Below are positions 1 to 7,897 of a DNA stretch of 64,000 nt, one piece after another. The stretch is from assembly GCF_000940805.1 (NCBI RefSeq), contig NZ_CP007142.1, positions 1,898,593 through 1,962,592 of the forward strand, in the 5' to 3' direction. The DNA is from Gynuella sunshinyii YC6258. GTDB taxonomy: Bacteria; Pseudomonadota; Gammaproteobacteria; Pseudomonadales; Natronospirillaceae. Every line of letters begins with the position of its first letter. The stretch's first letter is position 1. Under the pieces are notes generated by a model. The model was not told the origin of the DNA, searched no databases, and saw only the letters and a list, made by a program, of their open reading frames with translations. A program made the position numbers and the translations under genes.

Positions 1-652
1 ACTGGCTCTGCACCTCTTCCTCTGCGAACAGTTGATTAACAACTTCGGGTGAAAAATAGCGCCTTCGTAGTTCAGACACTGCTTCGTTGCTCTCAATAGC
101 AGAGCTGATTTCCTCGGTTTCATGTGATTTGAGTGCTGATATGAGCAGTGATGTACGGTATTCGCAGTAAGCATCAAGCATCTCCGAGACCTGAGTTCTG
201 GTGGATTCCTCCATGACTGCTGATGCACTTGTTATCCAGGTTGAACATCCTGCTGCATCTTCATTGTGAGGAATCAGTTCGTATAGCTGGTCCAGTGATC
301 TCAGCAAGTATCCGTTGATAACCAGACTACCCTGTTTATCGGTGGAGAGTTTTTGTAGTAAGGATGCGACCCGTTTTTGTTGTGACTCCGGTAAAACATT
401 TTCTGCGGGATTCAGCGGATTCTGAGAGGCTGAATCGTCAGTGACAAAATGGTGTTGTTCGGCCTGTGGTTGTACTTTGGTTGGTTCAGGCATTTTAACT
501 TTCTGGGTGATTTCAATGTTTCTTGTTTTTTTATCATTGCTAAAAATACCGTACATTGCTGCCGATACTAATAGCCCTATGGCTAAGCCACAGAGACTGC
601 GTTTAACTAAAAAGATGTGCTGCCTTCTAATATTTTTTTGGGGTGAATTCAT
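1..652 (-). CDS. Lipase secretion chaperone-like protein (partial, cut by left edge)
   Basis: A minus-strand reading frame starts with the ATG at 652 and runs off the window with no stop, giving about 217 residues. The N-terminus is basic and followed by one hydrophobic segment (about residues 13-37), as expected of an inner-membrane anchor. The rest is soluble and helical. Three stretches resemble the Lif/LifO foldase family in order: a DKQGSLVING segment where the family has its NGxLxxD lead-in, MLDAYCEYRTSLL where it has LLxxYLxYRxAL, and SELRRRYFSPEVVNQLF followed by acidic residues where it has LRRxYFGxxxxxxFF. The family's RxxFDY motif is not intact here (RSLDQLY). Lif proteins stay anchored in the inner membrane and fold secreted lipases in the periplasm. 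No classical lipase gene is visible in the window; the divergent neighbour is a PETase-like hydrolase. The call rests on pattern similarity only. Confidence 0.55.
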   Translation of the reverse strand, partial: MNSPQKNIRRQHIFLVKRSLCGLAIGLLVSAAMYGIFSNDKKTRNIEITQKVKMPEPTKVQPQAEQHHFVTDDSASQNPLNPAENVLPESQQKRVASLLQKLSTDKQGSLVINGYLLRSLDQLYELIPHNEDAAGCSTWITSASAVMEESTRTQVSEMLDAYCEYRTSLLISALKSHETEEISSAIESNEAVSELRRRYFSPEVVNQLFAEEEVQSQ

Positions 653-1205
653 GGCGATTTTGGTGCGTCATTAAATTGTCGATAGTTAGCATGTTTCTAA
701 AGTTCAGAATAAAGCTTTAGTTAAGCTCCATGGGATCGATAAATCAAGCGGTGTTTTGATAATTATTGTTCCTGGTCTGCTGGTTTTTTACCTCAAATAT
801 TTTATATCTGTTTTTAAATCAGAGAATTACATGATTTTGGCTTGGATAAGAAATCATTCATTCATCCTTTTTTATGAGTGTCAGGTTTTTGAGTTTTAAT
901 ATCCGTGTTTATTAAATTTTTATGAAAATGGGATTCAGAGTTTTTGGGTGATTCATTTTTGTCTTCTGGCTATCCATCAACAGTATGATTCAACGTTGAT
1001 TATTTTTTGAACTAGTATGTTGTCTTGTTAACTTATTTTTTGAAGTTAACGATTTTCTTAAATTCGGAAAATTAGTTGCTTTATGACTTTCGGAGTTGTT
1101 ATGCGGGTGTCATATGTGGGACGCAATTCAAGATTTTTGTGGACATTTCTCATTTGTATGAAGGTGATTAGCAATGGACTAAAAAAACCTGAGGAGGTCT
1201 TGTAT
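653..1205. other. AT-rich divergent intergenic region
   Basis: About 550 bases separate the chaperone-like gene from the hydrolase. The stretch is strongly AT-rich and presumably holds both divergent promoters, but no -35/-10 pair stands out. The frame of the hydrolase stays open upstream to 1083. I do not use that extension because it lacks a ribosome binding site and would bury the signal peptide. No RNA gene or repeat was seen. Confidence 0.5.
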
Positions 1206-2096
1206 ATGAACTGTTCTGTGAGAAGTAATACTTTCCAATCCATATTTTTTGCTCTGCTGGTGCTGCTGGCATTCGACGCCGTGGCTGTTGATTGTCCTGC
1301 TGACGCAATTTGTCGATATGATCTGGAACCAGGAAAATATAGCGACAAAGGTCCTTATCGTTATGATGATTATGATATGCCATTTGGAAGTACGCCTGGT
1401 GGCGCATCGGTGTACTACCCAACCAATGCAGAACCACCATTCTCTGTGCTGGTATTTACCCCGCCCTTAAGCGGAACACAAATTATGTACCGGGCATGGG
1501 GGCCGTTTTTTGCGTCACATGGCATAGTTATGGTGACAATGGATACTCGTACCACACTGGATCAGGTTGATTCTCGTGCTAGGCAGCAAAAAACCGTATT
1601 GGATGCAATGAAAGAAGAAAATACCCGTATGGGTAGTCCCCTCTATGGCAAAGTAGCGACTGATCGGTTGGGCGCTGTTGGATGGTCTATGGGGGGCGGA
1701 GCGACCTGGATCAATTCTGCTGAATATGATGGCTTGCGAACTGCTATGTCATTGGCGGGTCACAATCTGACGGCGATAGACCTGGACTCAAAAGGATATG
1801 GAACCCGGTGCCCCACAATTCTTTTTAATGGCGCTCTGGATGTAACTATTTTGGGAGGATTGGGGCAATCTGATGGTGTGTATGACAATATTCCGTCTGG
1901 CGTTCCTAAGCTGATTTATGAAGTGGTCAGTGCAGGTCATTTTTCGTGGGGCACTCCAACACAGGCTAATGACTATGTAGCGGAGCTGGCGCTGGCATTT
2001 CAGAAAACCTTTCTCGATGGAGATTTGCGTTGGGCGGATTATCTGACCAGACCGATAAGGGATGTGGCTAAATTTGAGAGCGCTAATTTGCCCTGA
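1206..2096 (+). CDS. Secreted PETase/cutinase-like polyester hydrolase
   Basis: A 296-residue alpha/beta hydrolase. The start at 1206 is chosen because GAGGAGG lies 8 bases upstream and the ORF then opens with a classical Sec signal peptide (hydrophobic core at residues 13-23, likely cleavage after AVA at 27). Similarity to Ideonella PETase and type II bacterial cutinases is clear: YYPTN near residue 71, WGPFFASHG at 98-106, an SHG..DT.STLDQ-like block at 104-120, and YGKV before the nucleophile elbow GWSMGGG with Ser161. Asp212 (GALD) and His245 (AGHFSW) complete the triad. The oxyanion-loop Tyr and the wobbling Trp of Ideonella PETase align with Leu89 and His186. Cysteines for the two PETase disulfides are absent; the mature protein has only Cys30, Cys36 and Cys202. 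Expected role: extracellular hydrolysis of polyesters or lipids. Activity on PET is not implied by sequence alone. Confidence 0.85.
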   Translation: MNCSVRSNTFQSIFFALLVLLAFDAVAVDCPADAICRYDLEPGKYSDKGPYRYDDYDMPFGSTPGGASVYYPTNAEPPFSVLVFTPPLSGTQIMYRAWGPFFASHGIVMVTMDTRTTLDQVDSRARQQKTVLDAMKEENTRMGSPLYGKVATDRLGAVGWSMGGGATWINSAEYDGLRTAMSLAGHNLTAIDLDSKGYGTRCPTILFNGALDVTILGGLGQSDGVYDNIPSGVPKLIYEVVSAGHFSWGTPTQANDYVAELALAFQKTFLDGDLRWADYLTRPIRDVAKFESANLP

Positions 2097-2142
2097 TAGA
2101 AGATGGTCATAAAAAGCAGACCTGAAAAATCTGCTGATAGAA

Positions 2143-2177
2143 TTATTAACCCGAATAGCGGTTTATCGGGTTAATAA
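2143..2177. terminator. Bidirectional hairpin terminator between converging genes
   Basis: A perfect 12-bp inverted repeat (TTATTAACCCGA with TCGGGTTAATAA) has an 11-base loop. It lies between the convergent hydrolase gene and the FNT channel gene. AT-rich arm ends give a short U-tract in either direction. Confidence 0.7.
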
Positions 2178-2210
2178 ATTTCCGGTGTTACGCTCACTGT
2201 GTGGTTAATA

Positions 2211-3047
2211 TCAGGCGGCTACGTCCCGGGTACCGGTGCCTAGTTGCCTTTTGGGAGCTGTCTTGTAGTGTGTGCTGAACAGTGTCAGGCCGGTAAATGC
2301 GATTCCGCCCAAAAGATTTCCGAGTGCAGTTGGTATTTCGTTCCAAATGAAATAATCAGCTACGGAAAATTCACCACCCATCATCAAACTGAATGGAAAT
2401 AAAAACATGTTTACAACGGAGTGTTCAAAGCCCATGAAGAAAAACAGCATGATGGGCATCCACATTGCCAGTACCTTTCCGCTGACATGTGATGAAATCA
2501 TCGCGCCGACCACTCCAAGAGAAACCATCCAGTTGCATAGCATACCTCGCATAAAAATAGTGAGCCATCCGGCGATGCCATATTCGGCGTATCCCAGAGT
2601 TCGGGCTTTTCCAATACCGGCTACCTTGTTGGCAATTGCGCCGCCATCAGTGTTGAAGCCATAAGTAAAAACAAACGACATCATAAATGCGACAGTGAGA
2701 GCACCGCCGAAGTTGCCAATGAATACCAAGCCCCAATTGCGAAGAATCTGTCCGATGCTGACACCCGGGCGTTTATCCAGCCATGCCAGCGGTGTCAACA
2801 TGAATACCCCAGTCAGCAGATCGAAACCCATCAGATATAGCATGCAGAATCCGACTGGAAACAGGATGGAACCCACCAGGTGAGACCCCGTTGCGACGGC
2901 AACGCTGACTGCGAAAACAGCCGCCAGCGCCAGGATGGCCCCGGCCATATATGCCCTTACCAGGGTGTCACGAGTCGACATGTAAATCTTGGACTCACCG
3001 GCGTCAACCATTTTGGTCACAAATTCAGAAGGTGTTAAATAAGCCAT
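2211..3047 (-). CDS. Formate/nitrite transporter (FNT) family channel
   Basis: A 278-residue integral membrane protein of the FocA/NirC family, with roughly six hydrophobic segments between residues 30 and 260. The start MAYLTPSEFV and the following VDAGESK segment match the family's N-terminal pattern, as do the internal NWGLVFIGNFGGAL and NWMVSLGV repeats that form the pore helices. FNT proteins are pentameric channels for formate, nitrite or related monovalent anions. As the last gene after nirB and nirD it most likely moves nitrite across the inner membrane, as NirC does. The 67-base gap after nirD is compatible with one transcript. Substrate assignment is inferred from neighbours. Confidence 0.85.
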   Translation of the reverse strand: MAYLTPSEFVTKMVDAGESKIYMSTRDTLVRAYMAGAILALAAVFAVSVAVATGSHLVGSILFPVGFCMLYLMGFDLLTGVFMLTPLAWLDKRPGVSIGQILRNWGLVFIGNFGGALTVAFMMSFVFTYGFNTDGGAIANKVAGIGKARTLGYAEYGIAGWLTIFMRGMLCNWMVSLGVVGAMISSHVSGKVLAMWMPIMLFFFMGFEHSVVNMFLFPFSLMMGGEFSVADYFIWNEIPTALGNLLGGIAFTGLTLFSTHYKTAPKRQLGTGTRDVAA

Positions 3048-3114
3048 GTTGTACCTCGTTTTCTGTTGAGTTTGTCTTCTTGCTAAAGGTTAATCCGGTA
3101 TCAATAAAATCCGA

Positions 3115-3480
3115 TTACTCATTAACGGACAACATCCTGTTCTCCAGTCCTATTTCTACGTGTTGCTGTGAAATCTGTACTGGCCAAACCGGTATTTTTA
3201 TCGAACTGTCTTCAAGGCACTGGCCATTTTCCAAATTAAAATGTTGTTTGTAGATTGGTGAGGCAATGACGGTTTTACCTTGAAGGCTGCCGACGATGCC
3301 GCGGGCTATCACACCTGCACCTGAGTAAGGGTCGATATTGCTGATGGCATAAACCTGTTCACATGGGCCGGGCAGGTAAATCAACGCAACTTGTTGTCCG
3401 TCAATGAGTGCTGCCACTCCTGACCAGGCTACCAGGTCTTCTTTTTTGCAGATTCTGGTCCACTGTTTTGTTGTCTTCAT
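3115..3480 (-). CDS. nirD: Nitrite reductase (NADH) small subunit NirD
   Basis: A 121-residue protein with the Rieske-like NirD fold. It begins with WTRICKKEDL, has the GVAALIDGQQVALIYL strand pair and ends in the WPVQISQQHVEIGL segment typical of NirD. The Rieske cluster ligands are absent, as is normal for this subunit. NirD pairs with NirB in the cytoplasmic NADH-dependent siroheme nitrite reductase, which makes ammonium. The gene starts 16 bases after nirB stops, so the two are co-transcribed. The start ATG at 3480 follows a GGAGGACACCCC-type binding site. Confidence 0.93.
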   Translation of the reverse strand: MKTTKQWTRICKKEDLVAWSGVAALIDGQQVALIYLPGPCEQVYAISNIDPYSGAGVIARGIVGSLQGKTVIASPIYKQHFNLENGQCLEDSSIKIPVWPVQISQQHVEIGLENRMLSVNE

Positions 3481-3496
3481 GGGGTGTCCTCCAGTA

Positions 3497-5998
3497 TCAG
3501 GCGGGTCTTAGTTGTTGACGTTCTTCAATCATGACGATTCGGTCATCGCCTCCGGAATTGTTCACGAACGTACGGAAGCGCTTGCGTAATTCGGGATTTT
3601 CAATCGTGCTTTTCCATTCGCACTGATAGGTGTCAACTGTGTCCTGCATTTGTTGCTCCAGTGACTGGCAGATACCGAGGGAGTCGTGGATGACCACTTG
3701 TTGCAAATAGCTTAAACCTCCTTCAAGGTTATCCAGCCAGGTAGCTGTGCGCTGCAGGCGGTCTGCGGTTTTGACATAAAACATCAGAATTCTGTCGATA
3801 TAGCGGATAAGTGTCTGATCGTCGAGATCTGTGGCAAACAGATCCGCATGCCGGGGTTTCATGCCACCATTGCCACAAACGTATAAGTTCCAACCGTTTT
3901 CAGTGGCGATGATACCGATGTCTTTGCTTTGAGCTTCAGCACATTCGCGAGTACAACCGGACACGGCAAATTTCAGTTTATGAGGTGCCCTCAGGCCTTT
4001 ATAGCGGTGTTCAATTTCGATCGCTTTGCCAACGCTGTCCTGCTGGCCATAACGACACCAGGTGCTGCCAACGCAGGATTTGACGGTACGTACGGCTTTG
4101 CCATAGGCATGTCCGGTCTCAAAACCGGCGGCAATCAATTCCTCCCAAATCAGCGGCAGTTGATGTAATTGTGCGCCAAACAAGTCGATGCGCTGGCCGC
4201 CGGTTATCTTGGTATAAAGCTGATATTTCTCTGCAACCTCTGCCAGTACTTTCAGTTTGGCCGGGGTGATCTCTCCACCTGCAATTCTGGGTACAACAGA
4301 ATACGTGCCGTTCTTCTGCATGTTGGCCATGAAGGTATCGTTAGTATCCTGTAGATGTACGTGTCTGGGGATCTGGATGTGTTCGTTCCAGCAGGAAGCC
4401 AGAATGGATGCGACAGTGGGTTTACAGATGTCGCAGCCCAGTCCGTTTCCATGTTTATCAATTAACTCATCAAAAGAATGGATATTTTCTACCCGAACCA
4501 GATTGTAGAGGTCCTGACGGGTATAGCTGAAATGCTCACAGAGGCTATGATTGATTTCGACTCCACGTTGAGCCAGCTCGTGATCCACAACGTTTTTCAA
4601 TAGAGCCGCACAACCACCGCAACCACTGGATGCTTTGGTGATGTTTTTGACATCGGTCAGGCTCATGGCACCGGCATCGATGGCGGCCTGAATATCACCT
4701 TTGGTCACATTCAGGCATGAACAAAGAGTGGCGCTCTCAGGAAGTGAGCCGGGGCCAAGCGTCGGAGCAGAACCTTCCGCCAGCGGGAGGATCAGAGATT
4801 CCGGCTGGGCAGGTAGCTCTATGCCATTCAATGCATATTGCAACAATGTGTCATAGCGACTGTTATCTCCTACCAGAACAGCACCCAGCAGACGTTTTTT
4901 GTCGGCGCTGACAACGATGCGCCGGTAACTTTGCGCTGCCTCATCCAGATAGCGGTAGTTGATACAGCCGTCACTGTGACCTTGAGCATCTCCAATTGAT
5001 CCGACATCCACTCCCAATAGTTTTAATTTGGTGCTCATATCAGCACCGATGAACTGGTCATTTTGGTGGGTAAGGTGGGCGGCGGCGACTTTTGCCATTT
5101 TGTATCCAGGGGCTACCAGGCCAAAAATGCGACCATTCCACAGGGCACACTCACCAATGGCATAGATGTTGGGATTGGATGTCATGCAATTGCTGTCTAT
5201 GACAATACCGCCTCGCTCGCCAATCGCAAGACCACACTCTCTAGCCAGCTCATCTCTGGGGCGAATGCCAGCGGAAAACAGAATCAGGTCTGTCTCAAGT
5301 ACCGTGTCGTCAGCGAAATTCAGGCGATATTTGCATTGCTCACCCGGGCCAATGCTTTGCGTGTTTTTACCGGTGTGAACCTGAACGCCAAGCGCGGTGA
5401 TTTTTTGTTTCAACAAATTGCCGCCGTCTTCATCCAGTTGGATGGCCATCAGTCGGGAGGAAAACTCCACCACATGAGTTTCCAGGCCAAGGTCTTTTAA
5501 TGCTTTGGCCGCCTCCAACCCCAGCAGACCACCACCGATTACCACGCCAATGCGGCTGTCGGCTGCCGCTGATTTGATCCGCTCCAGGTCTTCGATGGTT
5601 CGATATACCAGACTGTTTGTATCGGTCTTGCCGGTTATGGGGGGAGTAAACGGATAAGAACCGGTAGCCAGGACCAGTTTGTCGTAGTGGGTAATGAAGC
5701 CGGATGAAGAGGTGATTTCCTGTGTCTCAGTATCAATTCCCGTTACCTGTTCATTTAGCCGTACGGTTATGCCCCATTGTTGGTACTGGTCGATACTTCC
5801 CAGTGACAGATCATCCACTGTTGAGCCGGAGAAGTAGCTGCTCAGATGCACTCTGTCATAAGCCAGGCGTGGTTCATCGGCGAACACTGTGATGTCAAAA
5901 GAAGACAGTTGCTGCCGGTCCGCCAGGGTTTCCAATAAATGATGGCCAACCATGCCATTGCCGATCACAACCAGCTTCTTGCGTTCGAAGTTATTCAT
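3497..5998 (-). CDS. nirB: Nitrite reductase (NADH) large subunit NirB
   Basis: An 833-residue protein with the full NirB architecture. It has an N-terminal FAD dinucleotide fold (VVIGNGMVGHH near residue 10), an NAD domain (GGGLLGLEAA near 155) and a BFD-type [2Fe-2S] segment with CSC and CGGC cysteines at about 425-475. A nitrite/sulfite reductase ferredoxin half-domain follows, then siroheme/[4Fe-4S] ligands in the C-terminal part (CVGSTWC, then SGCTREC). It reduces nitrite to ammonium with NADH in the cytoplasm. The start follows GAGGTT by six bases. The gene lies directly behind a leader with a terminator hairpin and a NasR-type target, and nasR itself is upstream on the same strand. That points to assimilatory nitrogen control rather than anaerobic FNR control. 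Confidence 0.95.
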   Translation of the reverse strand: MNNFERKKLVVIGNGMVGHHLLETLADRQQLSSFDITVFADEPRLAYDRVHLSSYFSGSTVDDLSLGSIDQYQQWGITVRLNEQVTGIDTETQEITSSSGFITHYDKLVLATGSYPFTPPITGKTDTNSLVYRTIEDLERIKSAAADSRIGVVIGGGLLGLEAAKALKDLGLETHVVEFSSRLMAIQLDEDGGNLLKQKITALGVQVHTGKNTQSIGPGEQCKYRLNFADDTVLETDLILFSAGIRPRDELARECGLAIGERGGIVIDSNCMTSNPNIYAIGECALWNGRIFGLVAPGYKMAKVAAAHLTHQNDQFIGADMSTKLKLLGVDVGSIGDAQGHSDGCINYRYLDEAAQSYRRIVVSADKKRLLGAVLVGDNSRYDTLLQYALNGIELPAQPESLILPLAEGSAPTLGPGSLPESATLCSCLNVTKGDIQAAIDAGAMSLTDVKNITKASSGCGGCAALLKNVVDHELAQRGVEINHSLCEHFSYTRQDLYNLVRVENIHSFDELIDKHGNGLGCDICKPTVASILASCWNEHIQIPRHVHLQDTNDTFMANMQKNGTYSVVPRIAGGEITPAKLKVLAEVAEKYQLYTKITGGQRIDLFGAQLHQLPLIWEELIAAGFETGHAYGKAVRTVKSCVGSTWCRYGQQDSVGKAIEIEHRYKGLRAPHKLKFAVSGCTRECAEAQSKDIGIIATENGWNLYVCGNGGMKPRHADLFATDLDDQTLIRYIDRILMFYVKTADRLQRTATWLDNLEGGLSYLQQVVIHDSLGICQSLEQQMQDTVDTYQCEWKSTIENPELRKRFRTFVNNSGGDDRIVMIEERQQLRPA

Positions 5999-6021
5999 GC
6001 CGGGAACCTCTTTTGAATAAG

Positions 6022-6080
6022 CAAAAAAAAACGGCTTCCGCCAATCCTTCTCTGTGTGAGAAGGACTGATGGACGCCGTT
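6022..6080 (-). terminator. Attenuator terminator in the nirB leader
   Basis: Read on the minus strand, an outer arm AACGGC (6080-6075) pairs with GCCGTT (6035-6030). An inner arm CCTTCTC pairs with GAGAAGG around a five-base loop (6064-6046). A run of about nine U residues follows, down to 6022. This is an intrinsic terminator located about 25 bases before the nirB start. Its 5' arm is shared with the hexaloop hairpin listed separately, the arrangement expected of antitermination control by NasR. Confidence 0.85.
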
Positions 6081-6085
6081 ATCCA
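6070..6085 (-). promoter_or_regulatory. ANTAR (NasR) target hairpin P2 in the nirB leader
   Basis: The leader RNA can form the stem UGGAU/GUCCA around the six-base loop AACGGC, with A at loop position 1 and G at position 4. That is the recognition pattern of ANTAR-domain antiterminators. The loop bases are also the 5' arm of the terminator, so the two structures exclude each other. The upstream partner hairpin P1 is less clear: AUUGA...UCAAU with an eight-base loop is one candidate. The cognate protein is most likely the adjacent nasR product. Confidence 0.7.
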
Positions 6086-6193
6086 AAAACTTAAATTGTC
6101 AGCCTAAGGAATGCAGAAGCCATATTGACCGTGTCTTCAATACATCTTCAACTATCCGCCAGCTATAAAACTAACCTTTCCTTGCTAAACGTA

Positions 6194-6209
6194 ATCAAAG
6201 ATAGTGCCA
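6194..6209 (-). promoter_or_regulatory. Sigma-54-like promoter for the nir operon
   Basis: The minus strand reads TGGCAC, five bases, then TTGAT. This has the GG-N10-G spacing of -24/-12 promoters, with one deviation (TTGA for TTGC). It sits about 195 bases before nirB, so the transcript would start near 6184 and include the whole attenuator. NtrC-type activation is the expected partner. I saw no convincing NtrC site upstream. Confidence 0.55.
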
Positions 6210-6329
6210 GATTCGAAAAGTCCTTTTATGTCGGGGGGTTGGTGGAATGCCTGGGGTGGTGAAGTGTGTCCGGGGATATGGTTATGCACTTTTCCGGTTC
6301 AGTTACAAGGGGGAATGCTCTGTCACTGG

Positions 6330-7574
6330 TCACTTGGAAACACTTATGTGGTTGATTGCCTCAATAACCTTTTGCGCAACAGCTGTGAGTGTCTGGTTGG
6401 ACTCCATGGCACTTTCGCGCAGTTGCCTGTAAGCCTGTTCTTCCGTCAGTTGTCGATGCTGCATGAGCAGACCTTTGGCTCTTTCCAGCAGTTTACGCTC
6501 AGTCAGTGCCTGGCGGGCCTCTGCCAGTTCATCGCTGAGCTGCTGCAGACGTTTGGCCTGATCCTGAAGCAAATGATAAACCGTGGTGCCAGCAGAGGGT
6601 GCGATTGTTTGCTCCAAGGGCAGATTCAGCAGCCGCGTTGAAGGTGGATGAATTGTCATACTGGTTTCAATGCGACTGCGGAAGTGCTCCAGTTCTTGCT
6701 GGGCACGTTTTAATTTTGATTGGCTCAGTTGCATAAGATCGGCGGATAGCTGTTGTTCCAGAATGTGCATTTTATCTATGCGCTCTGTTGTCAGGTCATA
6801 CCAGATCTCACTGAGTTCAGTTGAAACGGCCTGTTTTGCCGACAGGCGGTGTAACACCGTGCGCAGTTTTTGGATTTCCGTTGAAAGTTGGTTGGATGTG
6901 ATATGTGACCACTCTTGACCGATTGGGGCGGAGGCAAGTTGTTCGAATATATCAAAACAACGTTGCTGAGCATGTATGAGGTTTTTCAGCCGGTCGAGCT
7001 GCTCCTGTTCAAACTGTCCGGCGGTGAAGCCAATGGCCCCCCAGGCACGCTCCTGCCCGGCATATTCTTTACCTTGCATAAAATTAAACATGGCGACCAT
7101 TGCCCGGGTGATGTCGGGGTCATTGGAAATATCCGCTGCTTCAAACACCACGGCCAGTAACCCGGCAATCAGGCTGCTTATCGCATGGGTGGATTCTATG
7201 GCGTTGGACCTCAGTAACGCTGTCTTCTCGCGTAATATGGAGAGTTCATTAAGCGCTTGTATTACAAAGGCAATACTACTGAGCAGGCGACTGTCATAAA
7301 AAGGGTTCTGTTCGCTTATCTGCTTTAGTGAGTCGTGAAACTGTTGTTCCGCTTGATGACATAGTTCAATTTGAGTCAACCGCTGTTCGCGGAAACGTTG
7401 TCCATCCGACTTCAGATAGCCATTTGAGAGGCCTCTCTCCCGTTGCAGGGCATGTACCAGCATGCTGACTTTAAGAGTCAACTCGCAGTTTATGGCCAAT
7501 TGTCGGAAGCTTCTGATTTCGGCGCGTTTTGCCGCCAACAAAAAATCTTCTGGTGTATGCAGTCTGGCTGTCAT
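6330..7574 (-). CDS. nasR: NasR-type nitrate/nitrite-responsive antiterminator (NIT + ANTAR)
   Basis: The protein is about 414 residues from the ATG at 7574. The frame is open 30 codons further upstream, but that segment lacks family similarity and a binding site. The large N-terminal NIT domain carries the characteristic LVHALQRERGLSNGYL helix, part of the nitrate/nitrite sensor. The last 65 residues form an ANTAR RNA-binding domain (ERKLLERAKGLLMQ, then EEQAYRQLRESAM). In Klebsiella, NasR binds a two-hairpin RNA and prevents termination in the nitrate-assimilation leader when nitrate or nitrite is present. Here the gene lies just upstream of such a leader and on the same strand. No nitrate reductase gene (nasA) is in the window. 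Confidence 0.9.
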   Translation of the reverse strand: MTARLHTPEDFLLAAKRAEIRSFRQLAINCELTLKVSMLVHALQRERGLSNGYLKSDGQRFREQRLTQIELCHQAEQQFHDSLKQISEQNPFYDSRLLSSIAFVIQALNELSILREKTALLRSNAIESTHAISSLIAGLLAVVFEAADISNDPDITRAMVAMFNFMQGKEYAGQERAWGAIGFTAGQFEQEQLDRLKNLIHAQQRCFDIFEQLASAPIGQEWSHITSNQLSTEIQKLRTVLHRLSAKQAVSTELSEIWYDLTTERIDKMHILEQQLSADLMQLSQSKLKRAQQELEHFRSRIETSMTIHPPSTRLLNLPLEQTIAPSAGTTVYHLLQDQAKRLQQLSDELAEARQALTERKLLERAKGLLMQHRQLTEEQAYRQLRESAMESNQTLTAVAQKVIEAINHISVSK

Positions 7575-7897
7575 GTTTAAACCTGGTATTGAAAGATACA
7601 GCGCGATGGCGTAGGAAAGCCTGCATCGGCGCGATATGGATAAGGTATGCGATTTTGGGACCATATTACCTTGTTGCTTTTTTGGTTTCTTCGTGGTGCC
7701 AGAGTGTAGTTTGGACAGTAGTGATCAATGTTGTTGTGTGCCTTCGTAGAAAGCACTGATTGTTTACGGGGGAGAGATCAGCGAGAATGGCCCCCAATTT
7801 CACCCACCAGAAGGATTGGGTTTGCTTGATGCTCTGAATAAATGCGTTCAGAAAGGTGGACAAATCCTGCTAACAAACCAAAAAAAGAATTGTTTAA

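Noticed and set aside
1083-1205. Upstream extension of the hydrolase gene
   Set aside because: It lacks a binding site and would place about 40 residues before an otherwise clear signal peptide.
5063-5500. 145-codon plus-strand frame inside nirB
   Set aside because: It is antisense to a confidently assigned gene and shows no independent features.
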